NCBI GenBank assembly: GCA_006226375.1
Contig: SBHC01000060.1
Location: forward strand, 1 to 64,000
DNA from: Deltaproteobacteria bacterium
GTDB taxonomy: Bacteria; Myxococcota_C; UBA6777
Length of the DNA: 64,000 bases
Reading direction: 5' to 3'
The notes beneath the pieces are model-generated. The model ran no database searches, was not told the DNA's origin, and saw nothing but the letters and a program-made list of their open reading frames with translations. Position 1 is the first letter of the stretch. Each line of letters starts with the position of its first letter. This document shows positions 1-10,054 of the stretch, piece by piece. A program made the translations under genes and the position numbers.

Positions 1-553
1 CTCCCCACTCGTCTCGGGTCCGTCCCACCATGCGACAGGCTGCGTCTCCGCGACCTACACAGGCTTCTTCAATGCAATACACTTCCATGTCGTGCACGGC
101 GCTGAGGTAACCGCTGGCAAAGCCACAGAGGCTCCAACAAACGCAGTCGTCCGACTGCCCAAAGTGAAGGATGTGTTGTTCAGCTTCGTACGAATTGCGC
201 CACAACGCATCGGCAAAGGGAGCCTTGCCTTTGCGGTACTCGTTGCGGACAGGCTCAAAGTCAACCAAGCCCTGCAAGCGGTGAAGCCTTCCCCCGGCGC
301 GTTGCCATTCTTGCTTGTTCTCCCAAGGAAGGGTGTCGCGAATCGCCTCAGCGACCCGCCAACCGTGTGAATAACCCAAACGAGTTAAAATTCCTCGGGC
401 GGCGGTCCAGCCAAACTCTTTCACGAGCGTCGAGCGAAGTATGCCCAGAGCGACCGCGTCTAGCAACAGCACTCGTTGCCCTGCAAAGCGATAGACCCCT
501 CCCTGTGAAGGCAAATCCAACAAATCCTCCAGCTTGAGATCTTCGAATCGCAT
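1..553 (-). CDS. XylR N-terminal / V4R domain regulator, probably sigma-54-dependent (C-terminus beyond window)
   Basis: Partial gene: the frame is open from ATG 553 to the window edge, giving the first 184 residues. The first ~90 residues (GVYRFAGQRVLLLDA, then RGILTRLGYSHGWR) match the 'activator of aromatic catabolism' XylR_N domain. The stretch from about residue 105 (WRNSYEAEQHI, CVCWSLCGFASGYLSAV, CIEEACVGRGDAACR) matches the V4R small-molecule-binding domain that follows it. In known proteins this pair sits in front of a sigma-54 AAA+ activator domain and a Fis-type HTH; those parts would lie outside the window and are inferred. It diverges from a pirin gene preceded by a -24/-12-like promoter, which supports a bacterial enhancer-binding protein sensing a small, perhaps aromatic, ligand. 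Confidence 0.85.
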   Translation of the reverse strand, partial: MRFEDLKLEDLLDLPSQGGVYRFAGQRVLLLDAVALGILRSTLVKEFGWTAARGILTRLGYSHGWRVAEAIRDTLPWENKQEWQRAGGRLHRLQGLVDFEPVRNEYRKGKAPFADALWRNSYEAEQHILHFGQSDDCVCWSLCGFASGYLSAVHDMEVYCIEEACVGRGDAACRMVGRTRDEWG

Positions 554-574
554 TCTTGTATGACTCCTTTGTGT

Positions 575-589
575 CTATCATTATGATAG
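575..589. promoter_or_regulatory. Palindromic operator candidate A
   Basis: Perfect inverted repeat CTATCAT-T-ATGATAG, 22 bp upstream of the XylR_N regulator start. A related palindrome lies 44 bp away, centre to centre. Candidate upstream activating site for the regulator, and possibly an autoregulatory site. Confidence 0.55.
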
Positions 590-619
590 GGTCTTTGTTT
601 TGTGTCGCTCAAAATGAAA

Positions 620-632
620 TATCATATTGATA
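620..632. promoter_or_regulatory. Palindromic operator candidate B
   Basis: Inverted repeat TATCA-TAT-TGATA, close in sequence to the palindrome at 575-589. The centres are about 44 bp apart, roughly four helical turns, so both sites face the same side of the DNA. This arrangement is common for enhancer-binding protein sites upstream of sigma-54 promoters. Confidence 0.5.
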
Positions 633-709
633 ATGCGTCCGACAAGGGAAGAATGTCAGTAGGTTGTTTTGTTTATGAATTACGGGGTTTTCTGTTGGGC
701 TTGTGAGAT

Positions 710-725
710 TGGTACAGAGGTTGCT
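710..725 (+). promoter_or_regulatory. Putative sigma-54 (-24/-12) promoter of the pirin gene
   Basis: TGGTACAGAGGTTGCT fits the sigma-54 consensus TGGCACG-N4-TTGC with the required 10 bases between GG (711-712) and GC (723-724). It lies about 80 bp upstream of the pirin start, and two palindromes lie 80-140 bp further upstream. The neighbouring regulator belongs to a family that normally acts with sigma-54. Confidence 0.6.
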
Positions 726-802
726 GTAGGGAGGGCGAAACCACAAAGCGCCGCTCCAACGGGTGGGCGATATGTCTTAGGACAAGCAGAAAGGAGCTTG
801 AT

Positions 803-1501
803 ATGAAGCAGCTACGACGAAGCAACGATCGAGGATTGGGTGACCATGGTTGGCTGCATTCCCGTCACACCTTCTCCTTCGCTGGATACTATGACCCTGA
901 ACACATGGGGTTCCGCTCTCTCCGCGTGATCAACGAAGACCAGGTGGAGCCAGGGCGTGGCTTTGGAACACACCCTCACCGAGACATGGAGATCATCTCT
1001 TATGTGTTGGACGGTGCGTTGGAGCACGCCGACAGTATGGGCACAGGTTCGGTCATTCGTCCTGGCGATGTGCAGAGAATGTCAGCAGGGACAGGCGTTC
1101 GTCACAGTGAGTACAACCACTCCAAGAGCGACTCGGTCCACTTTCTTCAGATCTGGATTGAGCCCGAAGCCAAAGGGATAGAGCCTAGCTATGAGCAAAA
1201 AACCTATCCCAAGGGAGAAAAGCAAGGGAAGCTTCGCTTGGTTGGCTCTCGGGATGGACGCGATGGTTCTGTTGTGATTCACCAGGATGTCAACCTGTAT
1301 GCGTCAGCCCTTGATGGTGATGATCTCGTCACCTACGAGGTTCCCGAAGGTCGATACACTTGGCTGCACGTCGCGAAAGGTTCGCTTCAGGTCAACGGCG
1401 AGACGTTGAACGCTGGGGATGCCATCGCCACAGACAACGAGGAACATTTGGTCTTGTCGGATGGCCAAAGTGCTGAGGTTCTGATCTTCGACTTGGCCTA
1501 A
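803..1501 (+). CDS. Pirin family protein (YhhW-type bicupin)
   Basis: A 232-residue two-cupin protein. The pirin signature is clear: THPHRDMEIISYVLDG, then GVRHSEYNHS. The predicted metal ligands are His57, His59, His101 and Glu103, as in YhhW-type proteins, some of which have quercetin 2,3-dioxygenase activity. AGGAG at 791-795 supports ATG 803. It is the first gene of the rightward transcript and is divided from the XylR_N regulator by a region with two palindromes and a -24/-12 promoter, so ligand-controlled expression is likely. The substrate cannot be read from the sequence. Confidence 0.9.
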   Translation: MKQLRRSNDRGLGDHGWLHSRHTFSFAGYYDPEHMGFRSLRVINEDQVEPGRGFGTHPHRDMEIISYVLDGALEHADSMGTGSVIRPGDVQRMSAGTGVRHSEYNHSKSDSVHFLQIWIEPEAKGIEPSYEQKTYPKGEKQGKLRLVGSRDGRDGSVVIHQDVNLYASALDGDDLVTYEVPEGRYTWLHVAKGSLQVNGETLNAGDAIATDNEEHLVLSDGQSAEVLIFDLA

Positions 1502-1532
1502 GGAAGGCAGTAGGGGGGTCTTAACGGGGTGT

Positions 1533-2123
1533 TCAGGGAGCGCGCTCGATGTGGCGTTGGATCTGCTTCACCACCTTGATCAACTCGCCGATGTCTTTGC
1601 GAACTAGCTGCGACTGTCGGTAGTAGGGTTCAAGGTTGATGTCGAGGTCAATGGTGTGAGTGTCTCCCTGAACGTCGCGGTAGGATAGCTTGCCTTTCAT
1701 GCGGCGTGTTTCGTTGTTGCGGAAGAACATGGGGCGAAAGTCCATCCACTCGCGAAATGCGTCGCCAGGTGCAAGAAATTCAAGGGGTGTGGAGATGGCC
1801 ATATCATCGAAGTGATAGACGTTGCTTCCGACCAGCGCGTTCCATACCTTAAAGTCACCTTCAAACGAGAGCGAAATGTCGAGCGCTTCGGTGCGTCCGT
1901 CGTTGCGAAGCACCATGTACATCTCGTTGCCTTCCAACTCAAAGTCGAAGAACACATACGGTCGGTTTTCTTGCTCTCGCGACAGGCGAAGCTCGTTGAC
2001 TGATCGTTGCGCGTTTCGCATGGCACGAACGTTAAAGAAGAGCAACACAAACGTCACAACCACCGAGAAAATCGCAAGCATCAATTGAAGCAGGGGAGCC
2101 ACGTCATTCAAAAAGGACATCAT
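1533..2123 (-). CDS. Membrane-anchored hypothetical protein, paralogue of upstream gene
   Basis: A 196-residue protein with one N-terminal membrane span (about residues 9-31), a short helix (LRLSREQENRPYVFFDFEL) and a soluble beta-rich domain. The upstream gene encodes the same layout with matching motifs (RxxREQExRPYVxF, SFLAPxGxF, ITGxVSY versus KGKLSYRDVQG), so the two look like a tandem duplication. The start lies 4 bp after the upstream stop, with GAGGAAA as ribosome binding site, so the genes are probably co-translated. I recognise no family. Confidence 0.75.
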   Translation of the reverse strand: MMSFLNDVAPLLQLMLAIFSVVVTFVLLFFNVRAMRNAQRSVNELRLSREQENRPYVFFDFELEGNEMYMVLRNDGRTEALDISLSFEGDFKVWNALVGSNVYHFDDMAISTPLEFLAPGDAFREWMDFRPMFFRNNETRRMKGKLSYRDVQGDTHTIDLDINLEPYYRQSQLVRKDIGELIKVVKQIQRHIERAP

Positions 2124-2127
2124 GTTG

Positions 2128-2724
2128 TTATTTCCTCATGTTGGCGATGGCTTTGCGCTGCATCACACGTTCAATGTCTTCGACACTCTCCACGAGGGCG
2201 TGGAAGTCTGCTGCTTCAAAGCTCATTCGTTGATGCAAGACTTGCAGCGGAACCCGCACGCTGGACTTAAACTGGTTGCCGCTGGTGTCTTCGTAGGAGA
2301 CGATGCCTGTGATGACCTTCAGATCTTCGTTGGCGCGGAAGAAGCTGTTGGGGAAGCCTGCGTACTCTTCAAATTCTCCTTGGGGCGCGAGGAAGGAGAG
2401 TCCTTGGAACACGGCGAGATCATCGACGGTTTTGTCTGCTTCCACATACACCGGATGATCCAGGTTCAGTTGGATGTTTCGCGCGACGCTGCGACCCCGA
2501 TTGACCAAGCGAAAGTTAACGGCTCGGGTGCGGTTGTCGGTGTACACCTGAAAATAAACATAAGGACGGTATTCTTGCTCACGGGCACGGCGCGTTTCTT
2601 GAATCGCTAGCTCGGAGAGCATCTCAGCTTTGTAATTGAGGTAAATTACCACCGACATGGCGAGCAATGTGGTGGCAGCGAGCAATACCTCAATGGCTGC
2701 CTGGTTCTGTTGCAACCACTCCAT
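2128..2724 (-). CDS. Membrane-anchored hypothetical protein (upstream paralogue)
   Basis: 198 residues. A longer frame is open upstream but would overlap the aminotransferase gene; ATG 2724 has GAGGAG in front of it and gives a sensible N-terminus with a membrane span at about residues 13-32. A helix rich in Glu and Arg (ETRRAREQEYRPYVYFQVY) leads into a soluble domain similar to that of the next gene. No enzyme motif is visible. The pair may form a hetero-oligomer at the inner membrane, but that is a guess. Confidence 0.75.
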   Translation of the reverse strand: MEWLQQNQAAIEVLLAATTLLAMSVVIYLNYKAEMLSELAIQETRRAREQEYRPYVYFQVYTDNRTRAVNFRLVNRGRSVARNIQLNLDHPVYVEADKTVDDLAVFQGLSFLAPQGEFEEYAGFPNSFFRANEDLKVITGIVSYEDTSGNQFKSSVRVPLQVLHQRMSFEAADFHALVESVEDIERVMQRKAIANMRK

Positions 2725-2951
2725 GTTCACTCCTCTGCATTGTATGGGTCTGAATGGAAAGGGGGAAGCTGGCACAAGGTAAGCTCCCCCAGGGCTCATA
2801 GCTAACTCTGGGTAACAAATGCCGCCTAACTTGTCATAGATCCCACTTGGAGACAAGGCTGTTGGGTAGGGGGAGTGGTGCTCTCTCTCGCGGAGTTGTG
2901 GGAGGCGAGGGCGTTCAAACGTTATAGGTTCAGACTTCGAGTGGGTGGGTG

Positions 2952-4118
2952 CTACGGTTGGAGGGTTTGGTGGATACGTTGAAGGGCTTCGGTGTTCTGT
3001 TCGGGGTTGCCTGCAAACGAGCAGCGAACATAACCTTCGTAGCCAAAGCCTACACCTGGAACAGTAACGACCTGAGCTTGTTCCAACAAGTGCTGGCAAG
3101 CTCGCATGGAGTTGGAGGCTAGCTCTTCATGAAAGCCCAGGAGGGAGAGGGGCAGAAAAGCATACAAGGCAGAGGCAGGAGGGCGAAGTGAGATATTAAA
3201 AATGTCGGAGCATGCGGAAACAAAGGCGTCTCGGCGTTGTCGCATCTCATCTCGAACCCAGGTGGTGATGGTGTCGGCGTGGGACAAGGCGATCTGGGCA
3301 GCCCACTGGCTTGCTGTGGATGTGGAGGTGAGGCTTTGACTTTGGAGTCCTTGGAGAGGCGGCATGGCTTCTTGAGGTCCAAGCAAGAAGCCTACGCGCC
3401 AGCCCGTCATCGCGAAGCTTTTGGAGCAGCTCTGGATCACAAAGACACGCGCTTTGTGTTGGTCAAAGGAACCACACGATGCGTAGCTCCCTTCGTACAC
3501 AAGAGCGCTGTAGACTTCATCGGACACAACCAACAAGTCGTGGGCAGCGGCGACGTCAAGCAGCGCGGCGATCTCGTCGTGAGTGTAGAGGGCACCGGTT
3601 GGGTTACCCGCGTTGTTCAGCACAAGCATCTGGGTGTTGTCTGTGATGCTGGCCTGGAGAGCTTCAGGAGTGAACTTGAAGCCTTGCTCTTCTTGCGTGG
3701 GTACAATCACAGGTTGGCCACCAAAGTACGACACCAGCGAAGGGTAGGTGACCCAATAGGGGGAGGGCACAATGACTTCCGAGCCAGGCTTCAGGTAGGT
3801 TGCGAAGACCAGGTACAGGCCAAATTTCCCCCCCGCTGTGACGAGGCATTCGGAAGGTGCATAGCTTGTTTGATAGGTTCGGTTGAGCCATGAGGTTGTT
3901 TGTTCTCGCAGCGCTGACAAACCCGCCGAAGAAGCGTAGTACACAGGCTGTTGGCTTAGTTGTTCTTGGAGGGCTTCCAACAACAACGGATGGGTCGGGA
4001 GCTTGGCCTCGCCTGCTGTGAGATCATAGACAGTTTGCCCCTTTTCCTTCATCTGGTGAGCCTGGGCATGAAAAGACACTGTCAGGGAAGGTGGCATGGT
4101 TCGTTGGGGAGAGAACAT
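2952..4118 (-). CDS. Class I/II pyridoxal-phosphate aminotransferase
   Basis: 388 residues of the aspartate/aromatic aminotransferase fold. Visible motifs include the cofactor-contacting NNAGNPTGALY segment, SDEVYSALVY, the Schiff-base lysine in SCSKSFAMTGWRVGF, and the late substrate-carboxylate Arg in GYVRCSFAGNPE. It lies 61 bp downstream of a chorismate mutase/prephenate dehydrogenase gene on the same strand, so it probably transaminates 4-hydroxyphenylpyruvate to tyrosine or has broader aspartate/aromatic activity. The exact substrate is inferred from context. Confidence 0.88.
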   Translation of the reverse strand: MFSPQRTMPPSLTVSFHAQAHQMKEKGQTVYDLTAGEAKLPTHPLLLEALQEQLSQQPVYYASSAGLSALREQTTSWLNRTYQTSYAPSECLVTAGGKFGLYLVFATYLKPGSEVIVPSPYWVTYPSLVSYFGGQPVIVPTQEEQGFKFTPEALQASITDNTQMLVLNNAGNPTGALYTHDEIAALLDVAAAHDLLVVSDEVYSALVYEGSYASCGSFDQHKARVFVIQSCSKSFAMTGWRVGFLLGPQEAMPPLQGLQSQSLTSTSTASQWAAQIALSHADTITTWVRDEMRQRRDAFVSACSDIFNISLRPPASALYAFLPLSLLGFHEELASNSMRACQHLLEQAQVVTVPGVGFGYEGYVRCSFAGNPEQNTEALQRIHQTLQP

Positions 4119-4179
4119 GGGTCATCCTTGTACCAAGAAGCCTTAGAGTTAACAGAGGAAAAGGCTAGCTGGTGTGGCG

Positions 4180-5220
4180 TTATTCGTCCGATGGTGCGGT
4201 CAGCTTGCCTTCGATTTGTGCCATGGCCACTTTCACTTTCTCCCGCATCTCTTGGGCAAAGGGGTTGTGTTGTTGCATATCGCGGAACAACTCCCAGGTG
4301 TCGTTTGTCACGTATTGTAGGGCGTCGTAGATCACCCGGAACCCTTTGGTGTCGATGGGGGTGGTCTGGAGTCCGATGCTCTCTCCCACACGGCCCATGA
4401 GGTGGTTGTAGTTGATGGAGTAGGCTGCGTAGCGGTCGTGGTCCTCGGGGGTCATCTCGACCACATTCACGCCCAGGTTGCGCCAGAATTGCATCACCAC
4501 ATCGTACACAAACGCTGGGGCAGAGAGGTTGTGCATCACCATGTTCAAGTCATAGAAGTCGGTGCCTTGCTTGGTACTTTGCGGCCCAAACATCGGGTGT
4601 GTCGCGATCATTCGGCGCTCTTCACCCAGGATCGCTTTCATCTGCTCCACCGCAAACATTTTCACCGAGCAAACATCCAGAACCGTTGTTTGTTCGCCCA
4701 AAAGAGTGGCAACGGTTTGCAGGACATGGGTCATGGATGAAATGGGAACACAAAGGAACAGCAAGTCCGACTGGCAGACGTCCGCCAACTCAAAGAAGGT
4801 GGCTTGGTCCGGTGTTTGCTCCGGCGCATAAACACGAAGCTTTGATTGCCCCCAGTGCATCTGGAAGATCTGCGAAAGCAAGGCGCCAAAGTGACCGTGA
4901 CCGACGATTCCAATCGACAAGCTTGGAAGGTACCGGTTTTTCTCCTGTTGGTGCCGGATGATTCGGACTCGTTTGCTCATGCCCATGCAGATGGAAAAGA
5001 TGTTCTCCACTTCAGCTTGTAGAACCTTGTGCCCCGTGGACTGGCGCAGCTTGGCAAAGATCTCTTTCTCTCGTTGGGGATCGGTGAGAGCCACGTCGTC
5101 CTGACGTTCCTTGATGCGAGCCACTTCCTCTGCTAGCAACAAGCGCTCTTCCAACAAGCGAAGCAGCTTTTGGTCAATGGAGTCGATCTCGTTACGAACT
5201 TTGTTCAGCCGTTCTTGCAT
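4180..5220 (-). CDS. tyrA: Bifunctional chorismate mutase / prephenate dehydrogenase (T-protein)
   Basis: 346 residues. Residues 1-90 form an AroQ-type helical chorismate mutase (RNEIDSIDQKLLRLLEERL; KERQDDVALTDPQREKEI). From about residue 100 there is a Rossmann domain (SIGIVGHGHFGALLSQIF), followed by the TyrA signature ATHPMFGPQS. It converts chorismate to prephenate and then to 4-hydroxyphenylpyruvate using NAD(P). Length and order match enterobacterial TyrA. The fusion plus the adjacent aminotransferase makes a compact tyrosine operon. I saw no run of Tyr or Phe codons in a leader upstream. Confidence 0.92.
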   Translation of the reverse strand: MQERLNKVRNEIDSIDQKLLRLLEERLLLAEEVARIKERQDDVALTDPQREKEIFAKLRQSTGHKVLQAEVENIFSICMGMSKRVRIIRHQQEKNRYLPSLSIGIVGHGHFGALLSQIFQMHWGQSKLRVYAPEQTPDQATFFELADVCQSDLLFLCVPISSMTHVLQTVATLLGEQTTVLDVCSVKMFAVEQMKAILGEERRMIATHPMFGPQSTKQGTDFYDLNMVMHNLSAPAFVYDVVMQFWRNLGVNVVEMTPEDHDRYAAYSINYNHLMGRVGESIGLQTTPIDTKGFRVIYDALQYVTNDTWELFRDMQQHNPFAQEMREKVKVAMAQIEGKLTAPSDE

Positions 5221-5439
5221 GATGGGTGGTTTCTTCCCTACGTAGATTCATCGTTAAGTGTTGAGCGAAAGGATAGCATGGACCGATGGGGAAGGGAATG
5301 AGAAGCAGCACCAAGATGAATGAGGTAGAACATGTTCTCCCTTTCCTTGTGGAGAAGCCTGGACTACATTGAATAGAAGCTGGACTTTGAGCGTTACGTT
5401 TGTGTTGTGGCTGGTACGTTGCGGTAAGAGGTGATGACG

Positions 5440-7026
5440 ATGAGTTGGCGTCCACACTATTCCACGGATGATTTGTTGGAAGAGCTGGAGAAGTTTGAGT
5501 TTCCAGAGCGGTTTTGGTTTGGTACGTCGACGTCAGGATACCAGTCGGAAGGGGGTCATAACGGTCCAGACGATCCGAAGAACAACTGGTATTACGCAGA
5601 GCAAGACGGTCGTGTGGAGGCAACAGGGGACGGCACACGATTTTGGGACTTGTACAAGGAAGACATTGAATACGCTGCGATGATGGGCTGCAACGCCTTT
5701 CGTATGGGGCTGGAGTGGAGTCGCATCCAGCCTGTGGCAGATCCCGAAGCTCGAACACCACCTCCTTTTGATTCAACCGCCATCGACAAGTACGCTGACA
5801 TGATTGCCTTGTGTCAGCAGCGTGGGATGATGCCTGCGATTACGCTGTTCCATTGGACCTCGCCGTTGTGGTTGGGAACAGACCCCTGGCTTGACCGTCA
5901 CCAGGCTATCGATGGCTTTCTTCAATACATTGAACGCGCTGTCGTGGGGATCAACCAGCGGTTGGTGAATGTCCATCACACCGAGCCGATTCCGTACTTC
6001 ATTACGATGAACGAGCCGGCTGCGATGCCGATGGCTACCTATCTGGGGCGTGTGTTTCCCTATGGAAAAGGCAGGGGAGGGCGGCGCGACTTTCTAACCG
6101 TGTTTGAAAATCTTTTGTTGGCTCATGTTATGGCCTACGAGAAGGTTCACGAACTGTACCGACAACATGGCTGGGAGCGTCCAACAATTACGTTAAATCC
6201 CTGGGCGAGTGGGGTGTATTCGTCGGACCTGATGCTGCTGGATATTCTTTCTGCTCCTTATGAAGGTGTTGAACAAGACTCTCTGTATAGCTACTTAAAC
6301 TACCGACAAAATGAGTTTTACCAGAACACCAACACATTCCCTTACCGAGGGAGACAAGGGCCCACCCAAAAGATGATGGAGTGGATGTTTAAGGGAGTGG
6401 CCCATCGCATTTTTGGTCGACAGCCGTTTCCCAACCTGATTGAAACGGTCTATTCCAGAGAAGACAAGCTCGCTCCCTGGTTGGATGTGATGTCGTTTGA
6501 TTTCTACGACCCCTTCCCCGGAAACTACCTGGAGACGGGGTGGTTCCGCTTTCGTTTCAACATGGAACCGTGGGATTGGGGCGTCTCTCCCGATTGTTTG
6601 GGAGGCTTCTTGGGCTTGTACCAACAAGCTGTCAAAGATAGGCCGATCCATATCCTTGAAAATGGCATGGCTTACGCGCAGAAAGATGACGATGCCCAGC
6701 TCCGACGTGACGGGGCCAATCGCATCGATGTGCTGAAAGCTCATTTGTTTGAGTGCATTCGGGCGCGGAACAAGGGTGTCCCCTTGGAAGCGTTCTTCTA
6801 CTGGACCATCTGCGATAACTACGAGTGGGGTAGCTTTACCCCCCGTTTTGGTATGCTCAACGTGGAGTACAAGAACGGTGCGCGTCGTCGCCCCACTGAT
6901 GCCGTTGGAAACAATGTTGCCGGTGCGTACCAGGCCATCGTTCAGGCTTTCTTTGCGAAAGACAAAGACGCCCTTCGGGAAGCCTTCTTAGCGGATGACT
7001 ACCCACTTTTGTTTGAGGATAACTAG
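5440..7026 (+). CDS. Glycoside hydrolase family 1 (beta-glycosidase-like)
   Basis: 528 residues from ATG 5440, chosen because AAGAGG at 5426-5431 sits 8 bases upstream; GTG 5431 and ATG 5434 are in-frame alternatives. GH1 motifs are plain: an N-terminal FWFGTSTSGYQSEG segment, EWSRIQP, the acid/base Glu in FITMNEPAAM, and the nucleophile Glu in HILENGMAY, followed by YWTICDNYEW. No signal peptide, so it is cytoplasmic. Neither substrate nor an adjacent sugar transporter can be identified. The region around residues 280-330 differs from typical beta-glucosidases. Confidence 0.9.
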   Translation: MSWRPHYSTDDLLEELEKFEFPERFWFGTSTSGYQSEGGHNGPDDPKNNWYYAEQDGRVEATGDGTRFWDLYKEDIEYAAMMGCNAFRMGLEWSRIQPVADPEARTPPPFDSTAIDKYADMIALCQQRGMMPAITLFHWTSPLWLGTDPWLDRHQAIDGFLQYIERAVVGINQRLVNVHHTEPIPYFITMNEPAAMPMATYLGRVFPYGKGRGGRRDFLTVFENLLLAHVMAYEKVHELYRQHGWERPTITLNPWASGVYSSDLMLLDILSAPYEGVEQDSLYSYLNYRQNEFYQNTNTFPYRGRQGPTQKMMEWMFKGVAHRIFGRQPFPNLIETVYSREDKLAPWLDVMSFDFYDPFPGNYLETGWFRFRFNMEPWDWGVSPDCLGGFLGLYQQAVKDRPIHILENGMAYAQKDDDAQLRRDGANRIDVLKAHLFECIRARNKGVPLEAFFYWTICDNYEWGSFTPRFGMLNVEYKNGARRRPTDAVGNNVAGAYQAIVQAFFAKDKDALREAFLADDYPLLFEDN

Positions 7027-7062
7027 CTTCGGTAGTTCTATTTAAGCGTAGCTATACTTTTT

Positions 7063-7764
7063 CTAGGGTGCAAACTTGTAGCCTGCACCACGCACGGTGA
7101 GGAAGTGTTTGGGTTGAGAAGGGTCTTTCTCAAAGAGGCGGCGGAGACGAACGAGGAAGTTGTCGACGGTGCGGGTGTAACTGGTCGCGTGCACTTCCCA
7201 CACACTTTCGAGGAGGAGTTCACGGGACACCACTTGGTTTTGGTGTTCGATGAAGAAGCGGAGCAAGCGAAACTCAAGGTGTGTGAGTTCGACAGGTTTT
7301 CCCTCCATGGTGACTTCGTGTGAGCGAAAGTCAATGTTTACATGGCCAAACGAGAAGGTCTCCAGGGGGAGCGCGATGGAGGCTTCGTTGCTCTGCCAGC
7401 TGCTGCGCCGGAGCATGGCTTTGATTCGGGCCAACAGCTCGCCCAAGACAAACGGCTTTGTCATGTAATCGTCGGCGCCGGCTTCCAGCCCTGTGACAAT
7501 GTCTTCGGAGGAGCCTTTCGCCGTGAGGAACAAGACAGGGGTGTGGTTGCCTTGGGCGCGGATCTCCTTGCATAGCTCAAAGCCTGTCCCATCAGGCAAC
7601 ATGACATCCAATAGGATAAGATCGTATCCAGTAGAGAGGTGGTTGCGAGCGTCGGCCAAGGTGGGCGCCCAATCTACGTGGTAGTGCTCTTCCTGCAGAT
7701 TAAATTGCAGGGTAAAGCCCAGGTGTTCTTCATCTTCGACCAACAACAATCGCTTCGGTTCCAT
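7063..7764 (-). CDS. OmpR/PhoB-family response regulator
   Basis: 233 residues. Receiver domain: LLLVEDEEH acidic pocket, phosphoacceptor Asp in DLILLDVMLPDG, switch Thr in VLFLTAKG, Lys in DDYMTKPF. A winged-helix domain follows (ELTHLEFRLLRFF; TRTVDNFLVRLRRLFE; TVRGAGYKF). The longer frame from 7836 was rejected because ATG 7764 has AAGGAA and begins directly with the canonical MEPKRLLLVEDEE. It lies 61 bp downstream of a histidine kinase gene on the same strand, its likely partner. Confidence 0.93.
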   Translation of the reverse strand: MEPKRLLLVEDEEHLGFTLQFNLQEEHYHVDWAPTLADARNHLSTGYDLILLDVMLPDGTGFELCKEIRAQGNHTPVLFLTAKGSSEDIVTGLEAGADDYMTKPFVLGELLARIKAMLRRSSWQSNEASIALPLETFSFGHVNIDFRSHEVTMEGKPVELTHLEFRLLRFFIEHQNQVVSRELLLESVWEVHATSYTRTVDNFLVRLRRLFEKDPSQPKHFLTVRGAGYKFAP

Positions 7765-7825
7765 CCGACACGTTCCTTGAAAAGAGTGACAGTGGGTAAG
7801 AAAAAGAGTGTCATGAGGGTGTTTG

Positions 7826-8812
7826 TCAAGGTTCATCGGCTTCTCGCGTGGGTGGTGATGAGTTGGTTTGGATTGTCTTGCGAGGCAATGTTACGGTGAA
7901 CGTGGAGCCTTTGTTTTCCCCTTCGCTGTGGGCTTTGATGCGACCTCCCAATTGTTGGACCAGGGAGGCTACAACGTACAAACCCAGGCCGGTACCCCGA
8001 GGGGTGGGAAGGTCGCTCCGGTTCACCCGATAAAACCGTTGGAACACACGTTTGCTTTGTCGCTGCGTAAGACCTCGACCCTGGTCCGAAACAGCAATCT
8101 CTGTGTGGTCTTTGTGGTAAATGATAGAGACGTCTACATCGGCCGGTGCTGTGGAGTATTTGATAGCGTTGTCGAGCAAGTTTATAAGGATGGTCTCTAG
8201 GGCGATGGCGTCGGTCTTAATCTCGTGAGGGTCAGCGTCTTCCGAGACACTGCGCAACACGATGTTGTGGTGTTGGGAGTAACGTCGTGACACACGCTGG
8301 ATGCAGTGTTGAAGAATGTCCGGAAGGGTGACCCACTCGTAGCGAAGGGTTCGCTCCTGGTGTTCCATGCGACCGGCTTCCAAGATGTGCTCTACGAAGT
8401 CTCCCAAACGCTCCACGTCTTTCTTCATCATGGAAACAAAGCGGGTCTGCATCTCTGGTGAAACCGCTCTCATCTCCATGGTCTCCAAGCACAAGCGAAG
8501 GCTCGCCAAAGGCGACTTCAATTCGTGAGTGACGCTGTCGATGAAAGCGTTCTGTTGCCGGACCTTTAAGGTCTGCCTTACGTTGCTAATCAGCAGCAGC
8601 ACAAGAGTGAGCATAATGGCCAACAAGAAGAGGCAGCCAATGGCTAACAAGAACCAGTATCCAACGCCGAGATCTGCCCGCTCTGCCTTGGTGTACAGCA
8701 GGTAATAATGGGTAAAGATGACACTCCAACCCACCAGGATTGTGATCGCAAAGACAATGGCCATCACAACAAGGAGAATGGGAACCCACAGCGGGCGATT
8801 CTGACGCATCAT
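7826..8812 (-). CDS. Membrane sensor histidine kinase
   Basis: 328 residues from ATG 8812; a TTG at 8845 is an in-frame alternative. Two membrane spans, about residues 8-35 and 55-78, flank a very short periplasmic loop, so sensing may be within the membrane or through a partner. Then come the H-box (DSVTHELKSPLASL), the N-box (LINLLDNAIKYS) and the G boxes (VSDQGRGL, RGTGLGLYVV). It forms an operon with the OmpR-type regulator downstream. The signal is unknown. Confidence 0.9.
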   Translation of the reverse strand: MMRQNRPLWVPILLVVMAIVFAITILVGWSVIFTHYYLLYTKAERADLGVGYWFLLAIGCLFLLAIMLTLVLLLISNVRQTLKVRQQNAFIDSVTHELKSPLASLRLCLETMEMRAVSPEMQTRFVSMMKKDVERLGDFVEHILEAGRMEHQERTLRYEWVTLPDILQHCIQRVSRRYSQHHNIVLRSVSEDADPHEIKTDAIALETILINLLDNAIKYSTAPADVDVSIIYHKDHTEIAVSDQGRGLTQRQSKRVFQRFYRVNRSDLPTPRGTGLGLYVVASLVQQLGGRIKAHSEGENKGSTFTVTLPRKTIQTNSSPPTREADEP

Positions 8813-8911
8813 AACTCTCGTTCTTCTGAGTAACTCATCCAGCAACCTACAAAGGGGTCATCCTACACCAAGGTCTCCTCTTCCCAAATGGTCTGGTGGG
8901 AAGCTTTGTCG

Positions 8912-10054
<1,143 letters not shown>

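Noticed and set aside
2725-3099. N-terminal extension of the membrane protein at 2128-2724
   Set aside because: It would overlap the aminotransferase gene and is low-complexity; ATG 2724 has GAGGAG and a membrane span follows.
5238-5333. 31-residue frame (starting MFYLIHLGAA) with GGGAG upstream of tyrA as a possible attenuator leader
   Set aside because: Only one Tyr and few Phe codons, and no terminator hairpin between it and tyrA.
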